NCBI GenBank assembly: GCA_021018815.1
Contig: JAITYX010000002.1
Span: 9,145,001-9,209,000, forward strand
Source of the DNA: Talinum fruticosum
Taxonomy: Eukaryota; Streptophyta; Magnoliopsida; Caryophyllales; Talinaceae
Direction: 5' to 3'
Length of the DNA stretch: 64,000 nt
Shown here: positions 36,093-48,244 of the stretch, one piece after another
How positions within the stretch are numbered: position 1 is the first letter of the stretch
How the letters are laid out: the number at the start of each line of letters is the position of its first letter
Program-made: the position numbers and the translations under genes
The notes under the pieces: generated by a model
What the model was told of the DNA's origin: nothing
The model's database searches: none
Seen by the model: only the letters and a program-made list of their open reading frames with translations

Positions 36093-37176
36093 AATGGCGC
36101 CTCTCTTTCGGATAAATTCAAATAATTTTCTAAATCAAGTTTATTTATTTTTCTTCACACAAAAATGAAAAGAAAAAGGGTTTTCACTAATTTTTTTAAA
36201 AAATAAATGTGTTTTATTTCATGAGTATTGATAATTGTGAGTTGAAAACTGCTGATATTAAGTTTATATTGTGGTATTCGATTTGTTTTGCGTGGCATGG
36301 CAAGTACATAGATAAATAGGGAAGTTGTATAAAATACCGTGGGAAGAACTTGTTCACTGTATTTATCATTTGTAATATCGAATAAAGTGGGTGATTTTTA
36401 TGTACTTTTGTTTGTTGACCCAATTAAACCTCTTCTATCACATATTTCTTTAAGACTCGGGACAATACGAAATAAAAAAATTTGGCCTTGAAAACCTCTT
36501 TAAAAATATCTCCTAACTCCCAAAAAAATAAAATTTGACGTAGAAGTGTAGATCGCAGACCCACGATGTAACCCTTTAAACCCTTACAAAGAGATAATAT
36601 TTGAGTCATTTGAAACTCAGCATATTAATGATGTATTTTCCAAAGATAGAGAGTCGTTAAACCTTTAAATAAATAGTTTCAACAAAATTTAAATTATAGT
36701 CATCTCGTTGTTATTTTTTTTATTTTATTGCAAGCATACTTTTTAAATTCAAGCTAAGCAAATTTTCAAATTGATAATTTTGTGCATAAATAAAAGAGCA
36801 AATACAATCAAACCAGCAAATTCTTGAAAATATTTTATCAATCCATAGAAGGGTATGGCGGTGATTAAGAAACTAATGTCATCACAAAATTCTCATTTCC
36901 TTTGATATCAAAGTAAAACAATAGCCACTTTATTAATTAATCAACTTTTGATGATAAAATACAAATTAATTAAACAAACAGAATTTTATTATACATAATA
37001 ATCCGAAATATAAAATTTCATTCTTTTATTTATGTGCCTGTCACACCACTCAAACAAATTCAACTCAAATTTGCACCTTTAAAGTATTAAAATACAGGAG
37101 AAAAATCACTTTTTTTGGGAAATTTTTCTCTAATAATTTAAATAAACAAATTTTTCTCCCAAAGGAAACCATGTCT
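36093..37176. other. Convergent spacer between BBE-like genes 2 and 3
   Basis: AT-rich 3' flanks of the two convergent genes; nothing else recognized. Confidence 0.5.
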
Positions 37177-38801
37177 CTAATTAGGAAGTGTTGGAATACT
37201 TTGCTCATTTTTAAAGAAGTTGAGGGGATCAACCCTAGTTTTGATCCTCACCAACCTATCAAAGTTATCCTTGAAGTACTTGACCCCATATCTTCTACCC
37301 TCTATGTAGCTCTTTGATCCTTGGTGATTAAATCCCAAGTCAATGTCCCTGTAGTTGAGGAAAGCCCCTCTAGGGTTCTTCGACACAAAGGGGGTCATGT
37401 ATGCATGAAGCTGCCTCGTTAAATCGATGTAGTGCCTTGCCCTCTCGCTCCCTCCTTCGTTCCAGTTTGTTTCGTACTGAAGCTTGAACAAGTTCCCTGC
37501 TCGGTGTGGGAATGCTGTAGCGTTGGCTGGTATCTCGGCCATGAGTCCTCCATAGGGGTTGAATGTCAGTAAGGGTGTTTGTACTTGGACTATCTTTTTC
37601 CATAAACCCTCCAAACCGTGTCTTGGAATTGGATCCTGTACATAATCTGACTTTATTTTGAAGTAAGTCAATCTTAAAGATTGCCTATCCAGCAAGATGT
37701 TGATAGGGGTATTCCTGGGGATGTCATAGAAGAAAAGAACGGATTCAATCCAACTCATTTCGAGACAATCTGATCTCTGGAGACCTAACAGAGGGAGATT
37801 CTTGTTTATCAAGGATAGAAGGGTTTGGGAGTCCCCAAGGAACATGCATCTGAATGTTGCTCTTGTGGTTGGAAGACCGGTTTTGCTTGAATTTGTGGCA
37901 TCTAGGGTTAGCCTAACGAAGGCATTGCGGTCTAAGTATGGAGCAATATGTTGGTACTGGTCTACAATGTCGGTAAAATTTGGATCGAGGTCAAGCGTCT
38001 TTGACACCCTAAAGACAGTGACTCTTTCAGGGACCTGAACAAGCTTGATTTTATAAGACACAATAGTACAGAAGCTAGAACCGCCTCCTCCTCGGAGAGC
38101 CCAAAATAGATCCTCTCCCATGGCTTCTCGATCTAGGACTTTACCATTGACATCCACAACTATGATATCAACAAGATTATCCACTGTAAGGCCATATTTC
38201 CTCAACAAATTGCCATACCCTCCTCCAGAAATGTGACCCCCAGCCCCAACCGTGGGACAAACCCCGGCAGGAAAGGCATGGGTTCTACTCTTATTGGCAA
38301 TAGCATAGTATACTTCACCAAGGGTAGCTCCAGCCTGAACCCAAGCAGTCTCATCCTCGATGTTAACATCGACAGAGCGGAGGTTAAACATGTCAACCAT
38401 GAAAAAGGGGACCGAGGACATATACGAGAGACCCTCGTAGTCATGCCCCCACTTCGAACCTTCATCTCTATGTCCCTGTCCTGGGCACATAGGATGGAAG
38501 CCTGGATGTGGGAAACATGGGTGGCGGTCACAATGATCAAAGGCTTTCGAGCTGTGGAGGTGTTAAACCGGAGATTTCGTAAGTAAGACTGAAAGACAGA
38601 CGAGTAAGAGGAATTTCTCGGTGTGTAAATGAGTGAAGATATAGGATGTGAAGCGACAGACCGATTAACCAGGCATTGGATCAAGCCTTGTTGAATGGAA
38701 TGCTCATGATCATATGAAACTATAGCTTTTGCCCTTGGAACAGTAGGGAGCAAAACTATGGCAAGGAAGGAAACAAGCACAAAGATTGAGGTTCTCATCA
38801 T
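37177..38801 (-). CDS. BBE-like FAD-linked oxidase 3 (one apparent frameshift)
   Basis: The best preserved copy. Minus strand, intronless, starting MMRTSIFVLVSFLAIV (signal peptide) and ending FFKNEQSIPTLPN. One break splits it: the C run at 38446-38450 (G5 on the coding strand) immediately before the FAD-linking His, giving two long overlapping frames. Downstream, 437 codons read uninterrupted: [50 protein letters not shown] (Cys linkage), EDLFWALRGGGGSSF, the BBE domain, and NYRDIDLGFNHQGSKSY. One added base gives 541 residues. Since no other lesion exists in 1.6 kb, the gene is very likely functional and the missing base an error. A TATA box stands about 50 bp upstream. Confidence 0.88.
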
Positions 38802-38846
38802 GTTTAATTGTGAATTTGTGTGGAGGCAAAGGGGATTATGTGTTGT

Positions 38847-38854
38847 TATTTATA
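38847..38854 (-). promoter_or_regulatory. TATA box of BBE-like gene 3
   Basis: TATAAATA on the minus strand, about 50 bp upstream of the ATG. Confidence 0.55.
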
Positions 38855-41769
38855 ACCCAAAAAAATGCATATTCTATTACGTAATAAAATACGCAATAAG
38901 GAGAGAAATAGAAAAGTAAAAAGGTTTACTTTTAAAATTTGCCACTAGTTGAGGTTGGAACATTAAAATTGATAAAAGTTTTTGACTAATAACTTGAAAA
39001 TCCAGAAGTGATATATTTATATTGGTTGATTTTTCATTTTCCTTATGGGATTGTGTATTGATTTGACGGTGACAGTGCCTTCAACGAATTAGAAATGTTA
39101 ATTAAAGTCTTAATTAATTAATTAACTTGAGGTTCAAAATTCACGTTTTGTGCTACCTGCTATTGTGCATTAGATGGTTTAATTAAACGAGTGTCTTATA
39201 CAAGATACATTTTAAGTGTCTTCTCTCAATTTAAAAATTATTATATCATGTAATAAATTAAAAAATATATGGTATGATTGAATAGTATAATTGTATTAAC
39301 TTACAAATTATGTAAATTTGTCGTTTTATCTATCATTTTTCATATTTGTAAAATTATGTGTATGACACATCTTATAGGTAGGGTTGATCCAATTAGAGTG
39401 TCATTTGATACTTTAATCATAATTAATCATAATTATTAAAAAAATAGTGATTTTAAATTATAAAATACATTAATATAGGTCAAGACAAGATATTTTAATA
39501 GTGTTTTCATGCAAGACGCATATCATCACCCTTAATTCAAATTCAATTTTATTTTTTATTTTTTTTGCCAAGGGTAAAAGGCTGAGAATGCAAATTCAAG
39601 ATGCCCTTTTCATAAGGGTTCCACGTAAATATCTTCACGAGGTTGGAGCAGGAATCGAGTGTCCATAATGTGTTAACAAATTTGATGCACTGTTTGCTTC
39701 TCGGGAATGATATGTGATTGATGTTGCAGTTTGTGAATTTTATATCATTAGTATCACAATATATATATATCTCTAATTAAAAGCTCAATACAATATTATT
39801 AGTTTATATGTCAGTCACATCTGAAATCAAAAACTCTAAAATCTTTAAAGTGTCCAATTTTGGACATTTTTACTTTAATTTGTGTAAATATACTATTATT
39901 TAAAGTGTTGTTTTAAAATTTTGAGGATTTTAATACAAATATTTTTTCAAGTATAATTTAATGAAAACAGAACCAAAATATATTGACAGTAAAAATTCTC
40001 CCCTGAATATAAATATCGAGTTTAAAACGAATATTTCTATACAACTCCATGATTAACTGAAATGACACTTAGAAAAACAATAACGATGCTCTTATATCTT
40101 TTTCAAAAAAACAATTAAAAAATACGCCTGTATACCTAATATGCAATTAACATTTTTTTTTCAAGGGTAAATATATATGGTTATCTCACTAGATATTTAT
40201 CTCGGGGATAATTCCCGTTAGACTGAAAAGTATAAGGGGATAAGAATATCAAACTCAAATTTAAAGCCGAAACCCATAACTCATCTCTAACTCTTTTGAT
40301 GCAACATATATATGAAGTCATCGTATCAAATTAGTGTGCAAAAATTATATCCAAGACCCGAAGCTTATTAATAAATTATGGTAAACTAATCAACTAATTA
40401 GTTTCGATCCCATATCCATCCTATTTTAAATTGTCTTGTAAGATTTTACAAAGTACGTAAACTTTATCTCTACAAGTTTTCACCTAATTATGGGTTATTC
40501 TTTTGGTATAAAGCATTTTCTGTTTTTGTTTTTCTTAGTAGCTTATTGGACATCAATATATACTGTACCATATTATTGGTATTTGTTTTGGACTATTGAT
40601 GGTCCATTTTTATTGATGTAGAATTATCAAAAATTATAAAAATATTATTATATTAACCTTAAATATACCCGAAATTATAATATAATTTGTATAGGTTGCG
40701 TGCGGTTGATTATTTGGCCATCTTGTTTTCCCAAATGGAAAAAAAAAAGGAAAAGAAAAATCTTCCATATGGACCTTTTGTGAGACAAGAAAGAAAGCCA
40801 CGCGAATAGACTTGAGCTTTCAACAAAATTGACATTTCATATTGGATAGAGGCTACAATTAAGCGTTTGATTTTCTCTTTTTCTTCAACTCTTAAAACTA
40901 AATTGTCTTTTTTTGAATTTTCTTTCTTCATTGTGATGTTTTCTATGTAGACTTCTCATGTGTGCTTATTCCTCCTCCCAAAAAAAAAAAAAAAAAACCA
41001 TACACACGGGTAAAAGAAAAACTCAGAAAAAAAAATAGGAAAGTTGACCGTCTATTCCGTAATAATAGACAATTTCTTCATTAATTTACACAAATATTTT
41101 TGTCTAAGTAAATTAAGCGGTTAATGATCAAATAATTTTTTGAGATTGATAAGTATACTTTGATTTTACTTTGATCCTTTGCAAAACAATTATATAAAAT
41201 TTTGTGAATGAAAAGTCTCTTAAAATTGGTGTCTTTATTTACACAATAGCCCATTCATTATCTACCAGAATTTCTTTCTTAATTTACACAAATATTTTTA
41301 TAGAAATAAATTAAGCGGTTAATTGTATGTACCACTATCACATTATCCTCGATCAAACAAGTTTCTTGAGGTTGAGCAATTTACTCTGATTTTGCTCGAT
41401 CTTGTAAAACAAAAGTTTTATGAATGAAAACTTTTTGAATTAATCTCTTTAATTACAAACATTTACAAAGTAAAACTGTTGATATTTAAATTTTTATAGA
41501 CTTCACAAAAATAAAATTCACGGTAAAAATTGTTGTTGAGTTTTGTGAATACGATAGTATGATAATTTTACCTAAAATAAATAACAATAGGTTGACTCTA
41601 GTCAAAAAGCGAATCAAAGCAGCCAAAAACAAAAAATACTGTCTTGCTTGTTGTGCTAATCCCCAAAAAGCCTTAAACCCTTGTTGGAGCTGTAGAAAGC
41701 CAGGCATCTGCAGTCGTCGGAAACCTACCGGCGTTGCTCCACCTCCTCCGCCCTCTGTAGCCGCCTTTA
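38855..41769. other. Spacer; 5' region of the WD40 gene at its right end
   Basis: No gene supported through about 41600. An A tract lies near 40980-40997. The last ~150 bp are GC-richer and are the likely 5' UTR of the WD40 gene, with a telo-box-like TTAAACCCTT near 41672. Confidence 0.5.
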
Positions 41770-41853
41770 ATGGCGGTGACGTCAGTTTCCGAGCTCGATG
41801 ACGACACCGTGCGCAGCATGTCCGTAGCTGCCGTATTCTCCGATTTCGTAAGC

Positions 41854-41893
<40 letters not shown>

Positions 41894-44800
41894 CTTTCCT
41901 TCTTTCTTTCTGAATACTATTTGCTAAATTGAATATGAAATTGCAAGTCTCAATTTATTCCGTCATTTTCTCGATGTTTATTTTGGCCAACTTACTGATT
42001 ATCAATCTCCAATTTACTGGTTAAATAAGCATATAATCTTGGCTCCATCTTCAGCGATTGAGCGTAGCCGATGGGAAATTGAGTTCAATTTGGAACGATA
42101 CTGAATTTATTATTGAGCGGCAATTTTCTTGGATTGTTTTTTGTTTTTTTGGGGGGTGTGGGATCAAATATAATGTCACATTTTCGCAGTTTTGAAGCCG
42201 TTAGATTCAATATCATAAGTTTGAGAATACTGACCCAGCAATTACCCGGTCTTTGTTTCGTGATGGCACAATATTTGATGCGCTGCCTGTGATGTCCTGA
42301 TTGCTTGGGCCTAACTATAGCTTCCATGTCATCGTTGGAGGCTTGGAGCAATCCCATCTACTGATGAGTCCTGTACTCGTGTCTTTTGAAACAGAACGTT
42401 GTGATAGCTTGTATCGTGTTCTTTGTATCAAGTGTTCAATGTTAGTGATCCATGACATTGTTTTAAGATCTTGTAATCTTCTGGCATGGGAGCTCGGACT
42501 GAGCAGATTGGGGATGGAATAATGTGAGGAAAATGTACAGTTGACCATAAGACTATAAACGATGTGAGATATTTTAACGTTTTCTTCTCCATTCCTTGTA
42601 CTGAACTGCATTGTGGTAATTATCTAAGGTCATATACTTCTCTTGATAATGAGAATTTTGAATAGATACTCTATTTATTACAAACGTTGAGTGTTTCCTA
42701 TATATTCTGAAGCCTGGTCCTGTATGTTGGTGATTGCACGCTCCAGAAGTGATGGAATATGATATATATATATATATATATATATATATCAATCAGGAAT
42801 AGGAACTGGTTCTCTTCACTTGGTTCTCTTTATCTGATCTTCCCTATGCTTTTAAATTTCTGGAGGAACATTGAATCTTTTGGAACATTGACTGTAGACA
42901 TGCAAGGAAGAATAGTTACTGCGTATACTATTATGCACTTGATAACACCAAGATTAACTTTATTATACACTTGATAACACTAAGATTAACTTTTTAGTAT
43001 CTAACTAGCTGTTCAAATTAGCCTGCTTCTGCAGATAGCTTAAATATTCTCCAGGATAGTTGTGGCAAACAAAAACCTTCAGCAATTTTCAATGTGTGAA
43101 ATCACAATGAGCAAAGAAAACCATTGTGAATATAATCTCTGGTTTCCTGCTAACAGGGAACTTTTCAAACATAGCAACTCTACGAGTTCTTTGGTTCTAT
43201 GACAATCTGATGATTAACATGTTATTTGTTCTTTCAGGGTGGAAAGATAAATTCAATTGATTTCCATCGTACCAGTGATCTGCTGGTTACTGCTAGCGAT
43301 GATGATTCTGTTCGGCTTTATGATATTGTAAATGCTAAGTGAGTCCTCTGACTTAAACTGAGCTAAGTTTGCTAAAAGTTCTAGGTTGCTTATGACATCA
43401 ATTATTGTCTTGTGCCTGGAATACGTCTAGAGGAGAACGAAGTCCTTTGATAATCCTGTTTTCCCACGAAGATTCTGACGACTCTGCTAGGGTGTTCTCA
43501 TGAGGGATCAGCCCTTTAGAAGGGAAGCCTAACAGTCAGAAAACCCGGAAAAGAAAAAAGAACTAGGCTTAAATAAAGTATAGGTTGTGATCACGTTTTG
43601 ATTGAATAATATGCTGTTGGAGTTATCTTCAAGGTATTAATAAGACGAAAACAAAAAGAGAAATGACCTACGTTATGCATCTAAGGTTTTTTTGGCATAT
43701 TTATTTGTAAAATATATGCGGACAAGGAAAAATAGCTGGTATCATTGCTGTACATACTGAAAAATGATGCCTGCAATTTTTGTAGATTAAATCTAGACTG
43801 TTGCAAAAGAATAAGGAAATTCCAGAATTGAAATATAAACCTTAGATGTGAATCAAAATACCTCTAGAAGGGACTCTCATCCCAAACAATTATCTGAAAG
43901 TTAATCTCCAAACATTAAAAAATGTAATCAAAAGTTTTTGAGACACTTCTTAAAACTTGCTGTATGTTTTGGTCATTAGTGTGAATCAAAATACTTCTAG
44001 AAGACCATAATCTTCAAACTTGCTGGATTACTCTACTTCTTTTTAACTTCTTGCCATTAAATCATCAAATTTCTGGAATGAGTGTTATTTGTTTCTTTTG
44101 GCGTCGTGAATAATTTTGCCAGGCTTCAGAAAACCACATATCATAAAAAACATGGTGCTGATCGTATATGCTTCACCCATCATCCTAGCTCAGTGGTTTG
44201 CTCTTCAAAATACAAGCTTGAAACCGGAGGTGAATTTCTATTCTTTCGGCTTGCTAATCACAAGTATATCTTATTTTCATTATGTAGCTACCTTTCATAA
44301 TTTTGACAGAGTTCTGAGTTAAACTTTTGTCCTTTCTTGCTAGAATCACTGCGGTATCTGTCTATGTATGATAATCGATGTCTTCGCTATTTCAAAGGCC
44401 ACAAAGAGAGGTGTGCAAATCTTCCTTTGGTGCTTTAGTTTGTGATGAATTCCGTTTTCCCATTTTTCTTATGGAATCAGCCTCTATGCATGCTTGGGTG
44501 AGGCTGAGTTGCCTACATGTGGATCTCCCCAAAGTCTCTCCCTGTTAAGGCAGGATTCCCACTTGATGCTTTTATTCTTCTTTTCAACTCTTGAATTGTT
44601 CTGGATTGATATCCTTTTTTTTTTTTTTTTCTCAAGCAAAGCATTTAGGAAGTCTACCCCAAAATGTTGGGACGATATATCGTTTGTATGATTTCATGAT
44701 ACCTGTCTTGCCTGATGCTCTGTAACTTCAGGGTTCTGATGTGTGTTTTTTCTGTCTTTTTCTTGTAGAATTGTTTCCTTGTGCATGTCACCAATCAATG

Positions 44801-47800
44801 ATAGCTTTATGTCAGGTTCCCTTGACCATAGTGTAAGAATATGGGATCTTCGTGTAAACGCCTGCCAGGTTCGGTTCTACTCTGTGATATTGACATGTAT
44901 CTATTTCAATTGTTTGAGAAGGATTTAGGAAGGGACTATTTTTTGAGGTGAAATTTTGTTAGTTTTATCATTGTTAAAATTTCTTCATGATAAATAGAGA
45001 AAACAAATACTCTGGAACTGAGGTTGAAGTTTGGTTGCAATAAGATGAACGTCCATTTCAATATTACCAATCTGGAAATCAGTAAATACTAAAAAGAATA
45101 TCATACTGTATGAAGTTTGTCAAGAAGCGAATAACTGGAGGAGCATTACGAATATCTGGAGGAACTTTACGAATTTCAGGGGTACAATTAAGCCTACCTC
45201 ATTATTCTGATGAGAATTATTCTTTTCCTCAGCAAAAGAGAATTGGAGTCCCTGTGCAGCAAAAGGAGGCCTATTGGGGATAAGTTAACATTTTGTGGCC
45301 AATAGTTCGGTCTTGTCCTATGGAACAGGATGATAAGCCAAGCAGTTTTTTTTTCTTTTTTTTTTTGGGGTGATGAAGGAACCTAGTCACCAATGCCTTA
45401 TATGATGCAAGTGTTAGTCTGTCTATCAATAGTACAGTTGATTTATTGCAAATATATCTAATTTGTATGCATTTTGTATCAATACATATACATGTACCCT
45501 ACCTTCCTCCCCCTCCCACCCCCCAAAACAAAAAAAAAAAAAATTTCCCTTGACTCTTGCACCTACAACACAATTTTAGCTTGTTCATGATCCAGTCTCC
45601 ATAAGCATCCTATCAGTAGGCTTCTATTGAGACATTCCCTTGCTATCAATACTATTACTGCATAAACCTACTAGATTAACAAAGTAGGGTAAAAAATCCC
45701 TTCTTCGTGATAATCCCCATACCTGTGACTGCAATAAAACTGAAATGGAGATGCAGGATTATAATAATTCTTGTCCTTGTGTATGCTTTGTAAGTAAGGA
45801 AAGCTGTGATTTATTCTGTTTGTAGTCATCATTGTTCAAAGAATGTCCAAATGATTGTTCACTATATACTCCATGAAAAGGGTGGAAGAGGGGAGAAAAT
45901 GTGTAATTTTGTAGTTTAATTAGGTCCTTGCATCAGTGTCTCTGCCCCCTGTTTTTCAATTGTTTCCCTGGCCCCCAACACCAATAAGAGCTTGTTTATG
46001 AGTACAATAATAAGGTCGCTAAGTAACTTTTAACACTGGAGGTTCTTTCTCCAGTCCTGGTTGATCCAGGGAATGGTTCTCTTTTAGTCGGAGGACTGTT
46101 GAGTTCACAGTGTGAAATATTTAAATGCATGCTCCACATTCCTTTCAAATAACATGCATTTGTTTCTGAGTTGGATATATAGTTGTCATTGCACAGTCTG
46201 GGAACTTTGTATCAGATACCTTGGATGTGATAATAAATTAAGAAGAATGTGCAAAATTAATCATGAAATTGCAAATTGATTAGATCTCTGAGTTCAGTTC
46301 GGGAAACACTATTTACTCAAAACTCTCGACTTCGTGGGTTTTTTTTTTAAATTATTTTTGGGGTGGTGGGATGGGGGCGAGGAGGCAGACAAGCCGATGG
46401 AGGCGGGACTTGAACTCGAATTCCTGGTGTCAACTTTTGGAGACTATGTATCAGTTTTATGATCCTTTGCCTGCTTGCATGGTTTCAGGGAATTTTACGT
46501 CTGCGTGGAAGACCAGCTGTTGCATATGACCAGCAAGGCCTCGTTTTTGCTGTTGCTATGGAAGGTGGTGCTATCAAGCTGTTTGATTCACGCTCCTATG
46601 ACAAGGTGAGGGTCTCGCATTGATAATCCCTTCAGGCTCCTTTGTTTGTCCTTTTCTCTCCTGATGATTTGTGGATCAAAATTCTAGGGTCCTTTTGATA
46701 CCTTTTTAGTTGGAGGGGATACTGCCGAGGTCTGTGATATAAAATTCAGCAATGATGGTAAATCAATGCTTTTGACAACCACAAATAACAATGTGTATGT
46801 GCTTGATGCATATGCCGGAGAGAAGGTTAGTATAATGAGTGGGCAATTTTTTTTTCAATTATAGGCTAAATTACTTCCCAGCACAAACAGATGTGTAGAA
46901 GTTTGCTTCACAAATGCTAAGTCAATGAGATATGGATTTTCTGCAGCGATGTGGATTTAGTTTAGAATCTTCACCTAACACGACTATAGAAGCAACCTTC
47001 AGTCCTGATGGCCAGTATGTTCTCTCAGGTATGTAATTATCTCCACAGAAAGATAGCTTGCTGAAGATGTGCAATATGTTTTCAGTTTCTACCTGACACC
47101 CGTGCCATGTTTGCATAATGACCCTTTCCTTAGATACGGAAACTTTTATGTACATGTACAATGGTAGGATTACATGTTGTGCTTGCTATTCTATGACAGG
47201 CTCCGGTGATGGAAACATGCAGGCTTGGAATGTGAATACATGCAGTGAGGTGGGCTTTAGACTTCATTTCAACTTTTCGGTGTTTCCTTTTATTGATACT
47301 TCTTAGGTGAAACCCCGACTGTGTCTTGCTTGTGTCATTAGTCTCTTTCATTCTCTTTTATTAAGTATTTTACTTGCAGACATTTAGAATATGGAACACT
47401 TTGAATAAAACATTTTTCCTTCCCCAAATTCTTGTTTACTCGGAGACAAACTATTTTAGAGCATGTTTGGCCTAATTTTTAAAAATTTGTTTTTGTTTTT
47501 AAAGTGTTTTTTTGAAAATTGTTTTTAAGAAAAATTTGAAGTGTTTGGCCTAAATTTTATGTAAGTGTTTTTCAAATAATTAATTTATTTGGCCAAGATT
47601 TCTAGAAAGATAGAGATAAGATAGAGATAAAATAAAATAAGAGAGAGAAGAGAGATAAAGATAGAGGAGAGAGAAAAATTAAAATAATGTAAAAAGATAA
47701 GAGAGACATAGAGAGAATGGGATTCGGGGTGGTTGTTACGGAGTTTTTCTAAAATTAGAAACGAAACAATCTGTTTCTGTTTCTGGAGAGTTTTTTCCAA

Positions 47801-48244
47801 AATCGTTTTTGAAAAATAGTTTTAATTTTTAAAAAACTAGTGTTTGGCCTAACTTCAGTTTTAGAACTTAAAAACAGTTCTAAAATCTAGGCCAAACACC
47901 CGCTTAATGCATTTAGTTAAAATGGAGGTACATTTGCAAAAAGCAAGTGGGTAAAATCAACATGTCCATTCCTAGTTCTGCCATTCCTAGTCTCTTTCAT
48001 TCTCATTTATAATGCCACGGGTGCATGCCAGAGACCCATTTTACTGACTGCTGCTGTTCTCCAACAGGTAGCTCGTTGGAGCAGCCACATCGGGGTTGTG
48101 TCCTGCTTAAAGTGGGCCCCACGTAGGGTAATGTTTGCTGCTGCATCCAGTGTTCTTACTTTCTGGATACCTAACCATGCCAAGTTCACCGGGGAGACCA
48201 AGGACACCGATATTGCAGCCAAACCAGAAATCGTTCCTCACTGA
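41770..48244 (+). CDS. APRF1: Swd2/APRF1-like WD40 protein (COMPASS subunit)
   Basis: Seven-bladed WD40 protein of the Swd2/WDR82 family. In plants the APRF1/S2L members join COMPASS-like H3K4 methyltransferases and promote flowering. Ten exons with in-phase GT-AG joins: 41770-41847, 43238-43338, 44123-44229, 44344-44410, 44769-44868, 46489-46605, 46688-46825, 46947-47028, 47200-47249 and 48068-48244. The sum is 1017 nt (338 residues), the family size. Landmarks: INSIDFHRTSDLLVTASDDD, the VRLYD blade end, YHKKHGADRICFTHH, YLSMYDNRCLRYFKGH, SGSLDHSVRIWDLR, VFAVAMEGGAIKLFDSRSYD, TTTNNNVYVLDAYAGEK, GSGDGNMQAWN and the C-terminal block RVMFAAASSVLTFWIPN. No frame problem. Introns carry (CT)n at the first donor, a (TA)n tract and a MITE (intron 9). 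Confidence 0.93.
41856..41891 (+). repeat. (CT)n microsatellite in WD40 intron 1
   Basis: CT dinucleotide run beginning shortly after the first donor site. Confidence 0.9.
42762..42789. repeat. (TA)n microsatellite in WD40 intron 1
   Basis: Perfect TA run. The short peptides of alternating I and Y predicted on both strands here are artefacts. Confidence 0.9.
47459..47903. mobile_element. PIF/Harbinger-like MITE in WD40 intron 9
   Basis: A 445-bp element begins GAGCATGTTTGGCCTAA. Its end, reverse complemented, begins GCGGGTGTTTGGCCTAG. It is flanked by direct TTA repeats (47456-47458 and 47904-47906). Extra GTGTTTGGCCTAA motifs inside suggest nesting or repeated termini. Non-coding. Confidence 0.7.

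Noticed and set aside
31182..38450. Programmed ribosomal frameshifting in BBE-like genes
   Set aside because: The breaks occur at different sites in each copy, follow homopolymer runs and also affect an unrelated gene (EPL); no slippery-plus-structure arrangement was recognized.
42574..42974. Short frames starting with alternating Ile-Tyr on both strands
   Set aside because: Translation of a (TA)n tract inside an intron of the WD40 gene.
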